The position numbers were made by a program, and so were the translations under genes. Of a stretch of DNA of 64,000 nucleotides, positions 10,304 through 21,946 are shown piece after piece. The DNA comes from Merluccius polli (Eukaryota; Chordata; Actinopteri; Gadiformes; Merlucciidae). Every line of letters starts with the position of its first letter. Positions within the stretch are counted from its first letter, which is position 1. The DNA is taken from the NCBI GenBank assembly GCA_030340625.1, contig JAOPHQ010003992.1, positions 177,001-241,000 of the forward strand. Reading direction: 5' to 3'. Under the pieces are notes generated by a model, which was not told the origin of the DNA, did no database searches, and saw only the letters and a list, made by a program, of their open reading frames with translations.

Positions 10304-10636
10304 AGGGACTATGTGTTTAGCCTCATAAATGAGACCTCCTCCGACTCTCTCCGTTGCATAGAACAGTGTGAGGGCTGATTTCCATTATATTTGAACCGTG
10401 ACGGTTTTGAAAAAGGAAAAAAGAAGGAAGTGACGTCCAAGCGCCCTCCCGAGTGCCCTAGTATATATATAAAGAACAGCTAGCTTTAGCCAGTTTGTAT
10501 TATTGTGTAGTCAGCTGCCGAAAAATGGACCTGTCAACAAGCAAGCGACCGGCTTCGACCCCCAACGCCATCTAGTATTCTTCGGCCAAAGGGGTCCGTC
10601 ATTAGAAGGAATTTCTGATTCTTACACAGAGTACCT
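10304..10636. mobile_element. TTAA-flanked short DNA element
   Basis: Flanking TTAA occurs at 10300-10303 and 10637-10640. The ends are AGGGACTATGTGTTTAG and the complement of AGGTACTCTGTGTAAG, a terminal inverted repeat of about 16 bp. The TTAA target and AGG start are typical of Kolobok-like elements. At 333 bp it has no transposase ORF and is non-autonomous. Confidence 0.75.
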
Positions 10637-10640
10637 TTAA

Positions 10641-11916
10641 GAGGGACAGGGGAAAAGTAAAAAAAGCCTGACTCTTGTCACTCGTAAAATGTGTGCTGGT
10701 AACCAATGTGGGCAGAATCGATAAGTCGTTAACGAGTCCTTAATTACACCCCTACACATTGAATGGAATTAAAGTCCTCAAAGTCAACAGTCAAAGCGGC
10801 CTGCACATGGCCCGCTCCATGGGAAGGGGCTGCAGGGCTGTTCTAACACATTGATCCACTGCTCCGTAAACAACACTTGGCTATCTCAAACACAATTGCT
10901 TTTTAATTGCCACCAGCTTCTTTAAAAAAAAATAAAGAAATCAGTGAGACTGACTGGCGGTTGTCAGAGGGTACAGATGCCAGGCAAACTGTTTCCATAC
11001 CCCTTCCACTGCTGCTGCTGCCGCTGCCAGATGTTTCCCTGTCACTGCCGCTATTACATTAATTACTGGGAAAAGGCATTGTCTCCGCCGAAAACGCTGG
11101 GAAGATCTCAGCCGAAAGATAGGGCTTTTAACACCCTGCGCGGCCGTAAAGCCATTACGCCATCGTTTAGTCACATCACAGACCATCATGAATTTTCGCT
11201 GTCGTTCAGGCATGGCAAGAAAAAAAAAAGGAAAAAAGACACCAGTTGCTTGCCTTACAGCCCAAAAGGAGCGAGACGTCTTTGCTGTTTGTCTGTATTA
11301 TACAGAGTCTCCGCCCTAATGCATGTGGTCAGCGTAGCCGTTTTGAGTCTTTTGTACGGTACAGCGTTGGTTTCTTTATAAATTGCCTACGATCAGCTTT
11401 TCAATGTGCATTATCTGTGGATGTGTTAAACGCGGACGGGGAGCTTTGGACCTGGGTGCTTTGCTATGTGCAGCGGTGGACCGGGTGCTAACAGCTATTA
11501 GAGAGACGGCTGTTTGGCGTAATTAGTGGAAACAGAAGCTGTCCCAGAGCCTGGTTAATCCGTTCACACCGCCGACAGTTAGCGTAGAGGGCAAAGAGAG
11601 AGGCAGCGCGTGGGCGAAAAATGTAGCATTCTCCTATTCATGGCGGATCATGGCAGATGCTAATTTTTTCATTAAACTTTCTACTTAGTAAACAACACTA
11701 CAAAGAACTAAGTAATACACAACAACAGTACTTACTGTATTAGATTATTTTATCCATAATTAAGTACAGATATATATATAGTATGAATATGTATAATATA
11801 TAATAAGAAAATACTATATTTGTAGCCCCCATAGTGTGTCGATAGCAGGGATTTACTAGCCTAATTTAAGTGTTATACAAATTGCGAATAGGAACCGGAC
11901 CTGTCCCGGGATACTC
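10641..11916. other. Low-repeat stretch, possibly conserved noncoding
   Basis: No supported exons. The part at about 10941-11230 is of balanced composition with homeodomain-like words such as 'attaattac' next to GCTGCTGCC repeats. This is the look of conserved noncoding DNA but is not evidence of it. The frame at 10944-11381 has no recognisable domain. Confidence 0.35.
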
Positions 11917-12003
11917 TTAAAGGACAATTCCGGTGCAAAATGAGACCATATGATCATAACATGTCCACCGAGTTGGACCGTTCTCTGGGATCAGTTTTTT
12001 CGA
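11917..12003 (+). repeat. TTAA-flanked repeat terminus, copy 2
   Basis: TTAA at 11917-11920 then AGGACAATTCCGG. It matches 3599-3690 through 'tctgggatcagttttt'. The downstream sequences of the two copies then diverge. Confidence 0.65.
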
Positions 12004-12378
12004 AAAATGTGAGCAACAGAACATTGCTCTCAAAGCAGAAGAAATAAACATAAAGAACATATAACATATTTGCATTTGACTGAACACATAAATTGATTCT
12101 TGTATGCATGGCCGTAGCCAATGAGGTCACCCAATGCCCGGACCTTGGTAATTAATTTTTAAAAAAAGATATATATAATTTTTTTATATAACTTATATAA
12201 CTATAGCACTATATAACTGTATATATCAGGAGTTGAAAACGTCTAATTCTGCATATTTACCTATTTCCGGTAAAAACATGAAGCTAGAGAGGGACTTGTC
12301 TCGGATATTGATTGGCGTTTACAGTAGCCAATAATGCTGAATGTGCCGCCAGATTGACCATAGCTCTAGCAGCTCAAC

Positions 12379-12609
12379 ATGGAAAGCCATGATGACAGCC
12401 TGCTCTCTGTTGTGGACGATTTCTCGCGCCAGCTTCGCCTACGACTGCGGATTTTGCCGACACACACTTGGATGAATTGGACAGGGATTAAAATGAGGAA
12501 GAAGACGACCAAGAAGTGGAGTGCGACGATACATGTTCGAGCCGACCGGCAGTGCTGCTGTTGAAGAAGAGACGCAGGCTCATTCCTGTGATGGAGCTGA
12601 TGCATCAGA
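12379..12609 (+). pseudogene. Possible decayed first exon, unidentified
   Basis: An ATG at 12379 opens MESHDDSLLSVVDDFSRQL. After a frame change near 12440-12480 a second frame continues with an acidic stretch, then SSRPAVLLLKKRRRLIPV and MELMHQNG, ending at a possible splice donor (gtaggc) near 12612. It may be a transposase-type first exon belonging to the element whose terminus lies at 11917. I do not recognise the product. Confidence 0.2.
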
Positions 12610-12884
12610 ATGGTAGGCTTGTGTCTATATTATTATCCACTCATGCTTTTATGTTATTTTACCTTTACCCGACATTAGATGTAACATGTCAACTCAATAA
12701 TGCTAGAAAAGCGTAGAATGACATAAATATAGGTATACAGAAACTGTTCAATCTATTGGCCCTGGCAAACACCTTTGCAGACCTAATTCCAACTGAAACC
12801 CCATCGGATTAGGTTGAACCTAGTTTGAGCTTTATATTTGTTTTTGTACTTTTTTATTGCATAGGAGAGATGATATAACCCTCC

Positions 12885-13036
12885 CCCCCAAAGTAACTTT
12901 AACTCTGAGTACATTTTAAATTAGCTACTTTTTACTTTTACTCAAGTAGATTTTTACACCAGTAATTTTACTACTACTTCATCAAAGTAACAGTTCTTCT
13001 ACTTGAGTAGATTTTTTTTGTACTCTTTCCACCTTG
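12885..13036. repeat. Teleost interspersed repeat ('acttgagtaga' type)
   Basis: It contains 'tacttttactcaagtaga' and, about 70 bp on, 'tacttgagtagatttttt', an imperfect inverted arrangement. This is a very common dispersed fish repeat by my recollection. Confidence 0.6.
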
Positions 13037-13256
13037 CCGGTCGTTAACTGGCAGGATTTAATAGTCATGTGGGAGGGACATAAAAACTTTAGACAGCATT
13101 TTCATTGGACGCAAAATAAGTAAACGCCCCTGAGTGCAGAATGAGTCATCAAACATTTTAAACTGTTTTACAGGAAGAGAAAAGACAGGGATTTGTATGT
13201 AAAAATACTAAAAAATGATTTTTTTGACATATTTGGCATATTTGGCCTTTAAGTGT

Positions 13257-13692
13257 CTGTCTGACAGTGGGTAGAGATGGTAGAGAGGAGGAGAACAGAC
13301 AGAAGAACAGAGAGGAGAAGAACAGAGAGGAGCAGGACAGACTGAAGAACAGAGGAGGATAACAGAGAAGAGCAGGACAGAAGACCAGAGAGGAGGAGAA
13401 CAGAGAGGAACAGGACCGACAGAAGAACAGACAGAAGAACAGAGAGGAGGACAACAAAGAGGAAGAGAACAGAGAGGAGGAGAACAGAGAGGAGCAGGAC
13501 AGACAGAAGAACAGAGAGGAGGATAACAGATGAGCAGGACAGAAGAACAGAGGAGGAGAACAGATAGGAGGAGCACAGACAGAAGAACAGAGAGGAGAAC
13601 AAAGAGGAACAGGACCGACAGAAGAACAGAGAGGAGGAGAACAGATAAAGAACTGAGAAGAGGAGAACAGAGAGGAGGAGAACAGAAAAACA
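13257..13692 (+). repeat. Purine-rich minisatellite
   Basis: About 435 bp of imperfect tandem 'agaacagagaggagg' and 'acagacagaagaacag' units with almost no T on this strand. Both strands show long ORFs only because of the composition. Confidence 0.9.
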
Positions 13693-13758
13693 GGAGTCGC
13701 TTTACATCCTTTTCATCCTGTGAAATTAAAGAATAAAGTCAAACAGAGGTATTTTTAG

Positions 13759-15320
13759 GTGCAAAGAAAACTTGTTTGCTCAAATAAGTGGGTGGCAACA
13801 GCGCAGCATAGGTATCCCCATCAGGCATTTGGAGAAAAGCAGCTAAAATATAATGTCCTGTGGGAGAAAAAAATTGAATGGCTTCGCTACTCACCTCATG
13901 AAGATGCAGCCTATTGTGCTCATTGCCTCACCTTTAATAAGGTTAAGGGTTCCAACTTTAGCTTCATTACAAAGGGCTTCACTTATTGGAAGAATGCTGT
14001 TGGTGAAACGAGAGGTATTATCCAAAGGCATAGCTTGACAGTGGGGCATCAAAGAGCCACTAAACTTTTTTAGTTGGAAAGCAGAATTCGATTCCACCCT
14101 AAAGCAACATCTGCAGGCAGCACCCCAAAACGTAAAAAGTACCTTTCCCCTCAAACTCAGAATTAGTTAAAAGATTGCTGTGCAGAGGAGGTCAGTACTT
14201 CACTGTATTAGCTGATGAGTCCATGGGGTCTTCAGGCAACCTTCCTTAGAGGTCAGGTCTATGATGGGGCCTCTGAGTAGGGTGCAAAAGAGAATCCAGG
14301 AACTGCACCCCAGGGCAGTGTTCACGCACAGTAGGAATCATGCTCTCAATTTAGGTAGCGGTGCATGGCTGTTCTGACATTCCTCTAGTGAGGAACACCA
14401 TGTCCATCATTGAAAGGATTGCTGTGTTCTTCTCAGCCCCAGGTGCCAGGAAAGATGCCTTGCAGGAAGAGTGCAGAAGAGAAGATACCCAAATGGTTCA
14501 CTGCTGCACATTCTGCTTTGAAGAGCATGGGGACGGAACCAACCTCCATCTCTGGAAAATAATTCAGCATAGTATGGAATCATTCGTGCTGTGATGACCA
14601 ACCATGTCCTAGGTTACATGCAGCCTCTCACCAAACAATTGCAGGCTACTAAGTTGGACATCATCACAGCATTTGAGGAGGCAATAAGTGGTATGTGAAG
14701 TCCTAGCCAAACAGAGATGTGAGCTAGGACTCAGTGCATGTTTTCAAAAAGCCACAGCCCTGGCCAACTCTGTCGATGTGGTTCCAGCCAAGCGGAGAAC
14801 ATCTGTGAAACAGAACTACAGGCCTACTGTCAGTGGAAGATCCCTACAGGGTAAACGTCTTATAATTTTACACATCACTAGTGAGCTGGATGCCAGGTTC
14901 TCTCACAGGAATGAGCCTGCAATGCTAACAGCTTTCCTGGTACCAAAAACTGTTAACAAGCTGACGGAAGAAAGGGAGGAAGAGCTGGTAGAGTGGTGCC
15001 AAGAAGACCTACCTGGCCTGGACACAATGAGGCAGGAAATACAACGCTGGAGGCACCAGTTTCACTCGGAAGAGGAGTCCCTGCCTACATCAGCTTTGGA
15101 AACTCTGCAAGCAACACAAATGGCCTTCTGTCCCAACATAAAATGTATGTTGAGAATGTTTTCTAACATTTCCAGTGACAATATGTGCCTGCGAAAAGGT
15201 CATGGCTCAGAGCCAGCATGTCCAATGAACGGCTCACAGGTCTGGCGCTTTTGCATGTTCACTGGAAAGTGAACATTGATAAAGGAGAGCGTTGTCAGGC
15301 GGTGGGATGCCTCTAGCCGC
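13759..15320 (+). pseudogene. Decayed hAT-type transposase (TTF zinc finger, DUF4371-like)
   Basis: The first frame (13759-14073) has the TTF/BED-like pattern WLRYSPHEDAAYCAHC, then a GFTYWKNAVGE-type motif and a final RHSLTVGHQRA His pair, as in ZMYM1/DUF4371-like hAT transposases. It ends in a stop. Later pieces in other frames continue the family order: YFTVLADESMG near 14190, RIAVFFSAPGARKDAL at about 14418-14460, then 14688-15272 with a 'TSELDARFSHR' segment and a frameshift before SNERLTGLALLHVHW at about 15210-15260, which resembles the C-terminal dimerisation region. Several stops and frameshifts mean it cannot make a full transposase. Terminal repeats were not found. Confidence 0.75.
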
Positions 15321-15615
15321 CTTCCAAAAGGTAATGCATGTGGTGAAGATTAGTATACCAATGTTTTCCTGTCGCATTTGCGCTTACTGATCATAACTTA
15401 TGTGTGTTTGTCCTTCTTATTTTATGTAGGAATTTCAGTGAGCCAAGAAGTGAAGAAGTGGATGGAGGATCATGATGTATGCAGGAAATAATCACGAGAG
15501 GCCAGTGAACAGCTTGTAGTTAGTGTGTTTTTCAACCAAACATCTCACACACACACACAAATACACAAAAATGGTGACACATTGTGATGCTCATTCATCA
15601 ATTGTGATGAATGTA

Positions 15616-16145
15616 CGGTGGCCCTGAAGTGCAAATCACAACGGCAAATCAGACAACACAACAACAAAACAGAAAACACAACGGCAAATCAGAGAAAACA
15701 ATGGCAAATCAGAAAACACAATGGCAAAACAGAAAACACAACGGCAAAACAGAAAACACAACAGCAAAACAGAAACGACGACATTAACCAAACCGGAAAA
15801 GGTAGGTACCCTCGGGTGACATGAATCGTCGCTGATTGGACTGGTGGTCCGCGTTTGAACAGGAAGGACATGGTTTACATGTTTTCAAAATATGAGCGCC
15901 GGTACGAACAGTGTACGAACACGCCGCGATGACAGCATATCCAGTATCACGTCATATCCATGTCCTGCGTCAAAATATTCTTTAATAGCAGTGCGTATGT
16001 TGTCACTAGCGGCGCTCATATTTTGTTGTTGTGTTTTCTGTTTTGTTGTGTTTTCTGATTTGCCGTTGTGTTTTCTGTATTGTTGTTGTGTTTTCTGATT
16101 TGCCGTTGTGTTTTGTGTTTTATGATTTACACTTCAGGGCCACCG
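15616..16145. mobile_element. TA-flanked inverted-repeat DNA element
   Basis: The left end CGGTGGCCCTGAAGTGCAAA is mirrored at the right by the complement of the same end (TTTACACTTCAGGGCCACCG read on +). TA flanks both sides (15614-15615 and 16146-16147). Inside each end are repeated 'aaaacacaacggcaaatcag' units in opposite orientation, and a second inverted pair 'aaaatatgagcgccg' lies nearer the centre. At 530 bp with no transposase, it is non-autonomous. TA target duplication suggests a Tc1/mariner-type mover, by inference. Confidence 0.8.
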
Positions 16146-16952
16146 TATGAATGTCATGTGAATTGTAATGTCAATAATAACCTCCGAGCAGATCATCGCC
16201 TCTGTGGCGCGGCGGAGAGTTGTTGGTGATCAGCTCTAGAGACCCCTGTTTAATTCAAGCTGATAGCGGTTAAAACTGCATTTAACCAAACTGCAACTAG
16301 GAGGACAAAATTCATGTAAACACACAAAACTTGTGGCTGAGCAGGAAGAGGCAACGTGTGTTGTCCACTGCTGATCTTTATACCAAGCTGCCACCTGGCA
16401 AGCCAATCAGCAGGACGAACACCCACACATACAACCAATCACACACAAACATCCAATTAACACGTTTTCAAATCACTCAAACACACACACACACACACAC
16501 AACAGGCTAGCATACAAACATGAACAGCAGGGGGGACATTAACACAACCACATATAATACAACCACGGGTCATAACAGTATTACTCACTGTATATTCTGG
16601 ATATAATATATATAGATCAAGCACACAAGAAAGCAAAGGCCCCTGGCACAAACTGTTGTAGCCCCCCCACACACACAATCCATTAGTACACACACTCAAT
16701 TCATTTATTTTTGATTTGATTAAATACAAATAAAAAACAAACACAGGATGAGGCCACAGTTGGTAGGGTTTTGGAGGCCCCTGGGCCCCTGCCCAATTGG
16801 CCCGATATTTTATATAAAGATGTATAACATATAGATGAGTTTGGTGAGGAGCTGCTGCACTTCGTCGAAGTCCAGTTTGTCCACCTTCATCATCCTCAGA
16901 CACACGAGAAAGGCTGGTGAGCACACACCACTGTAAATAGAAATGGTGAAAT
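16146..16952. other. Stretch with no recognised gene
   Basis: A short (CA)n lies at about 16481-16501. No supported exon. Confidence 0.5.
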
Positions 16953-16957
16953 ATCCT

Positions 16958-17273
16958 TGTGGCAGGGTGGCTCCTGCCACATGCCACCTAAGTGGCTTTC
17001 CTTGGGGCCCTCCGACACAGGACACAGGTAGATGTTGGTCAAAGTATTTATTGGAGAGCAGGTGGTATTGCTGAGCTGATGTACAAGCTGCCATGACAGT
17101 GGCTCCTCCTCGAGTGTGTGTGTGTTGACGGCTGGTTTATCTTGGGTGCCATGATTGCTCATGCACCACAGGTGTGCAGCCCCACCCATCCCAGAGTCCA
17201 ATCAGTGTGACTCAGGCCAGGTGAGGCTGTAAACCAGCCATCAACAACACACACTGCACACACACCCTCCACA
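16958..17273 (-). mobile_element. Solo LTR, same family as the element at 18149-19512
   Basis: The reverse complement starts TGTGGAGGGT and ends CCCTGCCACA, aligns along its length with the LTRs at 18149 and 19190, and is flanked by a perfect 5-bp duplication, ATCCT, at 16953-16957 and 17274-17278. It is clearly more diverged than the downstream pair. A lone LTR with target duplication is the usual product of recombination between the two LTRs of an older insertion. Confidence 0.92.
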
Positions 17274-17278
17274 ATCCT

Positions 17279-18143
17279 CTAATAGGCCTATGAACGTTAG
17301 TTAGCATAGTAGTCTATTTGATAGCCTATGCTTCTAATGCAAATAAAATATTACTTTGAAGGGAGGGTAAATGTGTTCTTGGTATTCTATTTTCCATTTC
17401 AGCTACAACAAATAATTAAACTCACGCACATGGACCTCGTGGCCATGCATGTCCAAGTATTCTTCTGTGAGAAAGTTGTTCTGTAAGAAAAATGTTTCCG
17501 AAAGCACTTGAAATCATGCCTGAACCAGCGACCTCGCCTAAGGAAAACAAAATGTACAAATATATACAAAAAACGATATTGTGTCACAAAGAAGCAAATG
17601 CTTGCATCATGTGAATTTCAAAATGTCCCCCCCCCCCGCAGAAGAAGAGAGTAGAATTGAAAGCAACAACAGCTTGGTGAGAAATAATTCATTTAATCCT
17701 ACAATCTGCAGTCTGTAGCACCACAGATTGGCACCAGGCTTTTCGATCCTAGTTGACACTGACTGCTTTTCATTTTTTGCATGTGTGGAGACGAGGAATC
17801 AATTAGGTCATTATGCATTTTAACATACATTTGTAAATAAATTAGGTGCACCAATTACTTCAGGCATCATGTCACTTACTGTATGTTAGTATGTCAGTAT
17901 GAATGACAGTATGAATGACAAGTTGTTAGTGTCAGCGTGTCGGTTTAAATGGAAGCTAATTAGCAGGTAAACAGAACAGGCTCTTTGATATGTGTGCTTA
18001 TCAGGCACACCAACATATTACTTAGAATACATACCATACTTTTAGTGTTTTTAATATTGTTAACTTTATTGACTTTGACATCCCCAGACTTGGAATAAGC
18101 AGCGAACAAACAACTGTGTTATTTTTGATCCTTTGGTCATAAT
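17279..18143. other. Stretch with no recognised gene
   Basis: AT-rich, with a short poly-C at about 17628. No exons supported. Confidence 0.5.
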
Positions 18144-18148
18144 GAGTA

Positions 18149-18471
18149 TGTGGAGGGTTTATGTGGAGTGTGTGTTGTTGATGGCTGGTTTACAGCCTCA
18201 CCTGGCCTGAGTCGGACTAATTGGACTCTGGCTGGGTGGGGCTGCACACCTGTGGTGCATGAGCAATCATGGCACCCAGGATAAACCAGCCATCAGCACA
18301 CACACTCCAGGAGGAGCACTGTCATGACATGTTGTACCATCAGCTCGGCGAATACCATCTTGACTTAATCTCCCAATAAACACCTTGAACTACATCTACC
18401 CGTGTCCTGTGTCGGAGGGCCCCAAAGGAAAGCCACTTAGGTGGCGTGTGGTGAGGACGAACCCTGCCACA
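18149..18471 (+). repeat. 5' LTR
   Basis: TGTGGAGGGT ... CCTGCCACA. An AATAAA at about 18374, followed after some 25 bp by 'ctgtgtcgg', is a plausible polyadenylation signal and R region. It differs from the 3' LTR at 'cttgactt' versus 'cttgcctt' and 'aggacgaac' versus 'aggaccaac'. Confidence 0.95.
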
Positions 18472-18472
18472 C

Positions 18473-18490
18473 TGGCGCCCAACGTGGGGC
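18473..18490 (+). promoter_or_regulatory. Primer-binding site (tRNA-Lys type)
   Basis: TGGCGCCCAACGTGGGGC, one base after the 5' LTR, matches the 3' end complement of tRNA-Lys1,2, used as primer by several vertebrate retroelement groups. Confidence 0.9.
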
Positions 18491-19189
18491 TCCTCCGACC
18501 AGGACGGGACACGGAAGGGCTGTCCAAGCTGCACTGGAGCCACCAGCCGCGGCGAATACAGCCACCCCAGCGCCAGCTCCCCCTGAACGGCAGCGACGGC
18601 CAGCGGAGGAGTGGGGAGGCAGCGCAGCGACCGCCACCGGCAACCGTCTGCAGCTAGCCTCCCCCGGATCCAGCCTGGAGCAGCCCAGGCCAGCCGCCCC
18701 TCTGCCAGGGGACCAGGAGCCCAAGGCCCCATGCTCCAGGAGGAGATGGGAGGGATCATGCCTCGTCGCCCTGGTGGAGGGGGGTGACTACGAACGCTTC
18801 CAGGCCCTCCGAGAGCTACCTCCGCGGCCCAGCTGTCGGGCCTCCTCCGAGCCCATCCAGCCAGCCCCTGCAACCAGCTACCCCCAGAGACACCTCCGCC
18901 AGCCGGAGCAGCAGCCCCAGGCCTCCGGTCTCCGGGACGGAGGGGGAGGGTGGGGTGGGCGTGTGACCCTGGGGAGGTGTGGAGGTAGTGGGGTTTGGGG
19001 GGCTGTGTTTATTTTTTGTTTAGGTATGGCAACCCTGAAAAGAGTCCAGGTTTTTTGTAGGTATGGTAACCCTGTTCAGAGTCCGGTATGTGTTTTTTTT
19101 TTTCTGTTTGCTTGGATGGGGGATGGGGGGGGGGGGGGGAGTAGGCGAGGCTGGGGATTCTCCCCGGCCTCAATCTGGTGTTGGGGATA
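18491..19189 (+). other. Internal region of the short LTR element
   Basis: GC-rich with an open frame from 18441 to 19325 that begins in the LTR end and runs into the 3' LTR. It is proline, alanine and glutamine rich and lacks retroviral motifs. It may be a gag remnant or merely open by composition. A run of G lies at about 19122-19139. No strong polypurine tract directly abuts the 3' LTR. Confidence 0.7.
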
Positions 19190-19512
19190 TGTGGAGGGTT
19201 TATGTGGAGTGTGTGTTGTTGATGGCTGGTTTACAGCCTCACCTGGCCTGAGTCGGACTAATTGGACTCTGGCTGGGTGGGGCTGCACACCTGTGGTGCA
19301 TGAGCAATCATGGCACCCAGGATAAACCAGCCATCAGCACACACACTCCAGGAGGAGCACTGTCATGACATGTTGTACCATCAGCTCGGCGAATACCATC
19401 TTGCCTTAATCTCCCAATAAACACCTTGAACTACATCTACCCGTGTCCTGTGTCGGAGGGCCCCAAAGGAAAGCCACTTAGGTGGCGTGTGGTGAGGACC
19501 AACCCTGCCACA
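19190..19512 (+). repeat. 3' LTR
   Basis: A near-identical direct copy of 18149-18471, ending CCACA before the GAGTA duplication. Confidence 0.95.
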
Positions 19513-19517
19513 GAGTA

Positions 19518-20266
19518 ATTAAGCAATTAAGTACGATAAGATAATTGGAGTCCCTTTAATCGTCAATGCTAATCTGCTCTAATTGTGTTATGTAGTCTTT
19601 AATTGTGTTTTGACCATTGTCCAGAACAGTGAGTTAGTTCAAAATATCAGAGTTGCAAGAAGTACAAAACAGTCTACAATCAGTCTACTACTGTTCTTAA
19701 AGTACTAAATCTAAAAGACATCTGGTTCTGGTTCTGGTAGACGTACTGTGGGTCTAGGTCTTCTGTACATTGGTGAAATGGAAGACATGAAAAGATGACT
19801 GATTGAGCCCAGCAGGAACCATCACAGTGGCCCTTAACAACCTTCATTTGTTTAGTGTTTTAAGTGGTTCTTTTGATTGAGGCATTCGACTAATTACACT
19901 GACTGAGCCATTAAACACAATGGCGAAGACAGCAACAGCTCTCTAATTGGTGTTAATATATGTTCCATTTAAACATGGTGCCTCATCCAAGGACAGTCGA
20001 GGAAGACAAAGTGGCTGCGTCAACGCCGCTAATGACAATAAGTTTGAAGACACCTGATGTTTACTTTACTTTAGACGATCGACACGTTCCACGTTTGTTT
20101 GGTTATGAAATTGCGCTCAAACAAATACATCAATCCAGAATCGCGGCTCCCATCTCGGTGCTGACAATGATTTCTCAAGGGCGGGGAGGGGGATTTGAGG
20201 AATGCCAGGGTGCACGTTTTGAATTTGCTGTCACACATGAAAACACATTTAAAGACACCTATGTAC
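19518..20266. other. Stretch with no recognised gene
   Basis: The frame from 19960 to 20478 runs into a (CA)n tract and has no domain I recognise. Confidence 0.45.
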
Positions 20267-20350
20267 ACATACAAACACACACACACACACACACCAACAC
20301 ACAGACACACACGCATGCATGCACCCACACACAAACACACATGAACACAC
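20267..20350. repeat. (CA)n microsatellite
   Basis: An interrupted CA repeat. Confidence 0.9.
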
Positions 20351-21495
20351 ACGGTGGGGAGTCTGATGGGCACCATTTAGGGCCTGCCAGTGCTTGCGTC
20401 TCATCGGGTGCCAGACGGACGCAGCCGGAAATCTGGGCGAAGACGACGGGATTGGCTATACCACTGACTGCAATCTGAAAAGCCCACGGACCCATCTGTA
20501 TTTAAATAGAAAAACTGGCTATGTTTGTTCAAAGTTTTTATTTTAATGAAACAGACACAGGGGTGTGGGTGTGGGGGTGGTGGAGACTGAAACAGCCATG
20601 GCTCTGCTGCGCTCGGCAGTAGTGTTGCAATTTCCCAAATTATTTTCCCCTCGGATGAGGCTGCCTACCACCAACACCACCACCACCACCGAATAGCTCA
20701 TCAAAAAAAACAACAACACAGAAAGTAGACTGCCTGTGGGTATTTCCCTAGATATATCGTCCAATCTACTGATGCACCAGTCGCTGTCTGTGCCCTTGCC
20801 GCACCAGCTTGCTATTACAGAGCTCACGCTTCGACCGGTGCGTCGCTGGAGCTCTCCCTATCAAAACCTCATCAGGCTCGCCCCGTCCTCGCAAATCCTT
20901 TTTGATTTTCATGGCTTAGCGGCACGTGTTCACAGAGTCATTCACTTAACTTAACCTGGAGTTCAAATTCAGCCCAGATCAGCTTCAAGGCAGCAAGGTA
21001 CACACTAGTCTCTCACTGCACCACCCACCACCACAAAACGCTGGCCTTGTGCAGGTGCGGTGTGTGTGTGAGGCAGTTTGGTGCGGTACACAAAGAGAGA
21101 CAACCTTCATCATTACCTTGTGGTTTCTCTATGACTTTGCGATAATAACCAGACAACAAGAGCAGCTGACGAACCAAATGAAAGCATAACTGAGTGCTTT
21201 CCTGTGACGGGGGAGAAGACTTAACCCCTTCGTCACTAGGCCTCTTTCTCAGGTGTATGCTGAAAGTAACATACCCAAACTGAATAGAGTACATCTCCAC
21301 AACTACAAGGGCTATAATATGCACCAATATGTGTTTTAGTAGAGGTAGGTTTGGCACGTACAAACGTGATACACAAACTGGTAGATATCTCGAGAACCCA
21401 TTGTTCAATTTTGACATTTGATCCCTCTATTGAAAGGTCAGGGCGAATACATTCGAATGACATCATGCTAAACAGTCCCAATTGCTCCATACCTC
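20351..21495. other. Stretch with no recognised gene
   Basis: Includes a small (CCA)n patch near 20670-20690. No supported exon. Confidence 0.5.
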
Positions 21496-21498
21496 TTA

Positions 21499-21946
21499 TG
21501 CTGCATTCACATGGTCCTCACCTCGGATGGTCCCATTTCCCGAGTTGGGGAGTCGTTCTTCCAACTTCGGTGTGTTCATGAGCTTTTAAGTCGTAATGTA
21601 GAACCAATATGGACGTTACAAAGAAGATGTGTTGTATGGAATTGCTGAGAGCGTTTAAACTACACATTGATAGCTGTTTCCAGTTTTATTGTGAGACACT
21701 AGACAACGAAGAGCAAAGGAAACAGGTTATCGGGATAAAAAATTGATATGCAATACATGAATTAATAAAACATTTACTTCCGTCCGCCATGTCTCTGCGT
21801 ATATGACGTCACAAGTCGTGTACCAACATGTTCGCCGACTTTCCGACTTTCGAGTTGTTGTTCAGACTTGAGGGGGTGTTAAATGTTCACGTTTATTTTC
21901 CCAGTCGGGAACACATTTTTCGGATTATTCCGACATGAATGCAAGA
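21499..21946. mobile_element. Harbinger-like short element
   Basis: TTA flanks both ends (21496-21498, 21947-21949). The ends are imperfect inverted repeats of about 50 bp: the left reads TGCTGCATTCACATGG and later 'tttcccgagttggg'; the reverse complement of the right reads TCTTGCATTCATGTCGG and later 'ttcccgactggg'. A 3-bp TTA/TAA target duplication is the signature of PIF/Harbinger elements. At 448 bp without a transposase it is non-autonomous. Confidence 0.75.

Larger units (their letters stand above)
18144..19517 (+). mobile_element. Short non-autonomous LTR retroelement, complete
   Basis: Two 323-bp LTRs (18149-18471, 19190-19512) begin TG and end CA and are flanked by a perfect 5-bp target duplication, GAGTA (18144-18148 and 19513-19517). 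By eye the LTRs differ at only about two positions, so the insertion looks recent. A primer-binding site follows the 5' LTR. The internal part is only about 718 bp with no reverse transcriptase, integrase or protease motif, so the element must depend on proteins of a related autonomous element. Its general plan resembles TRIM-type elements. Confidence 0.95.

Noticed and set aside
13158..13736. ORFs of 99-122 codons on both strands
   Set aside because: They arise from the purine-rich minisatellite.
18441..19325. 294-codon ORF in the short LTR element as a gag gene
   Set aside because: It starts in the LTR, ends in the other LTR and shows no retroviral motif. Composition alone can keep it open.
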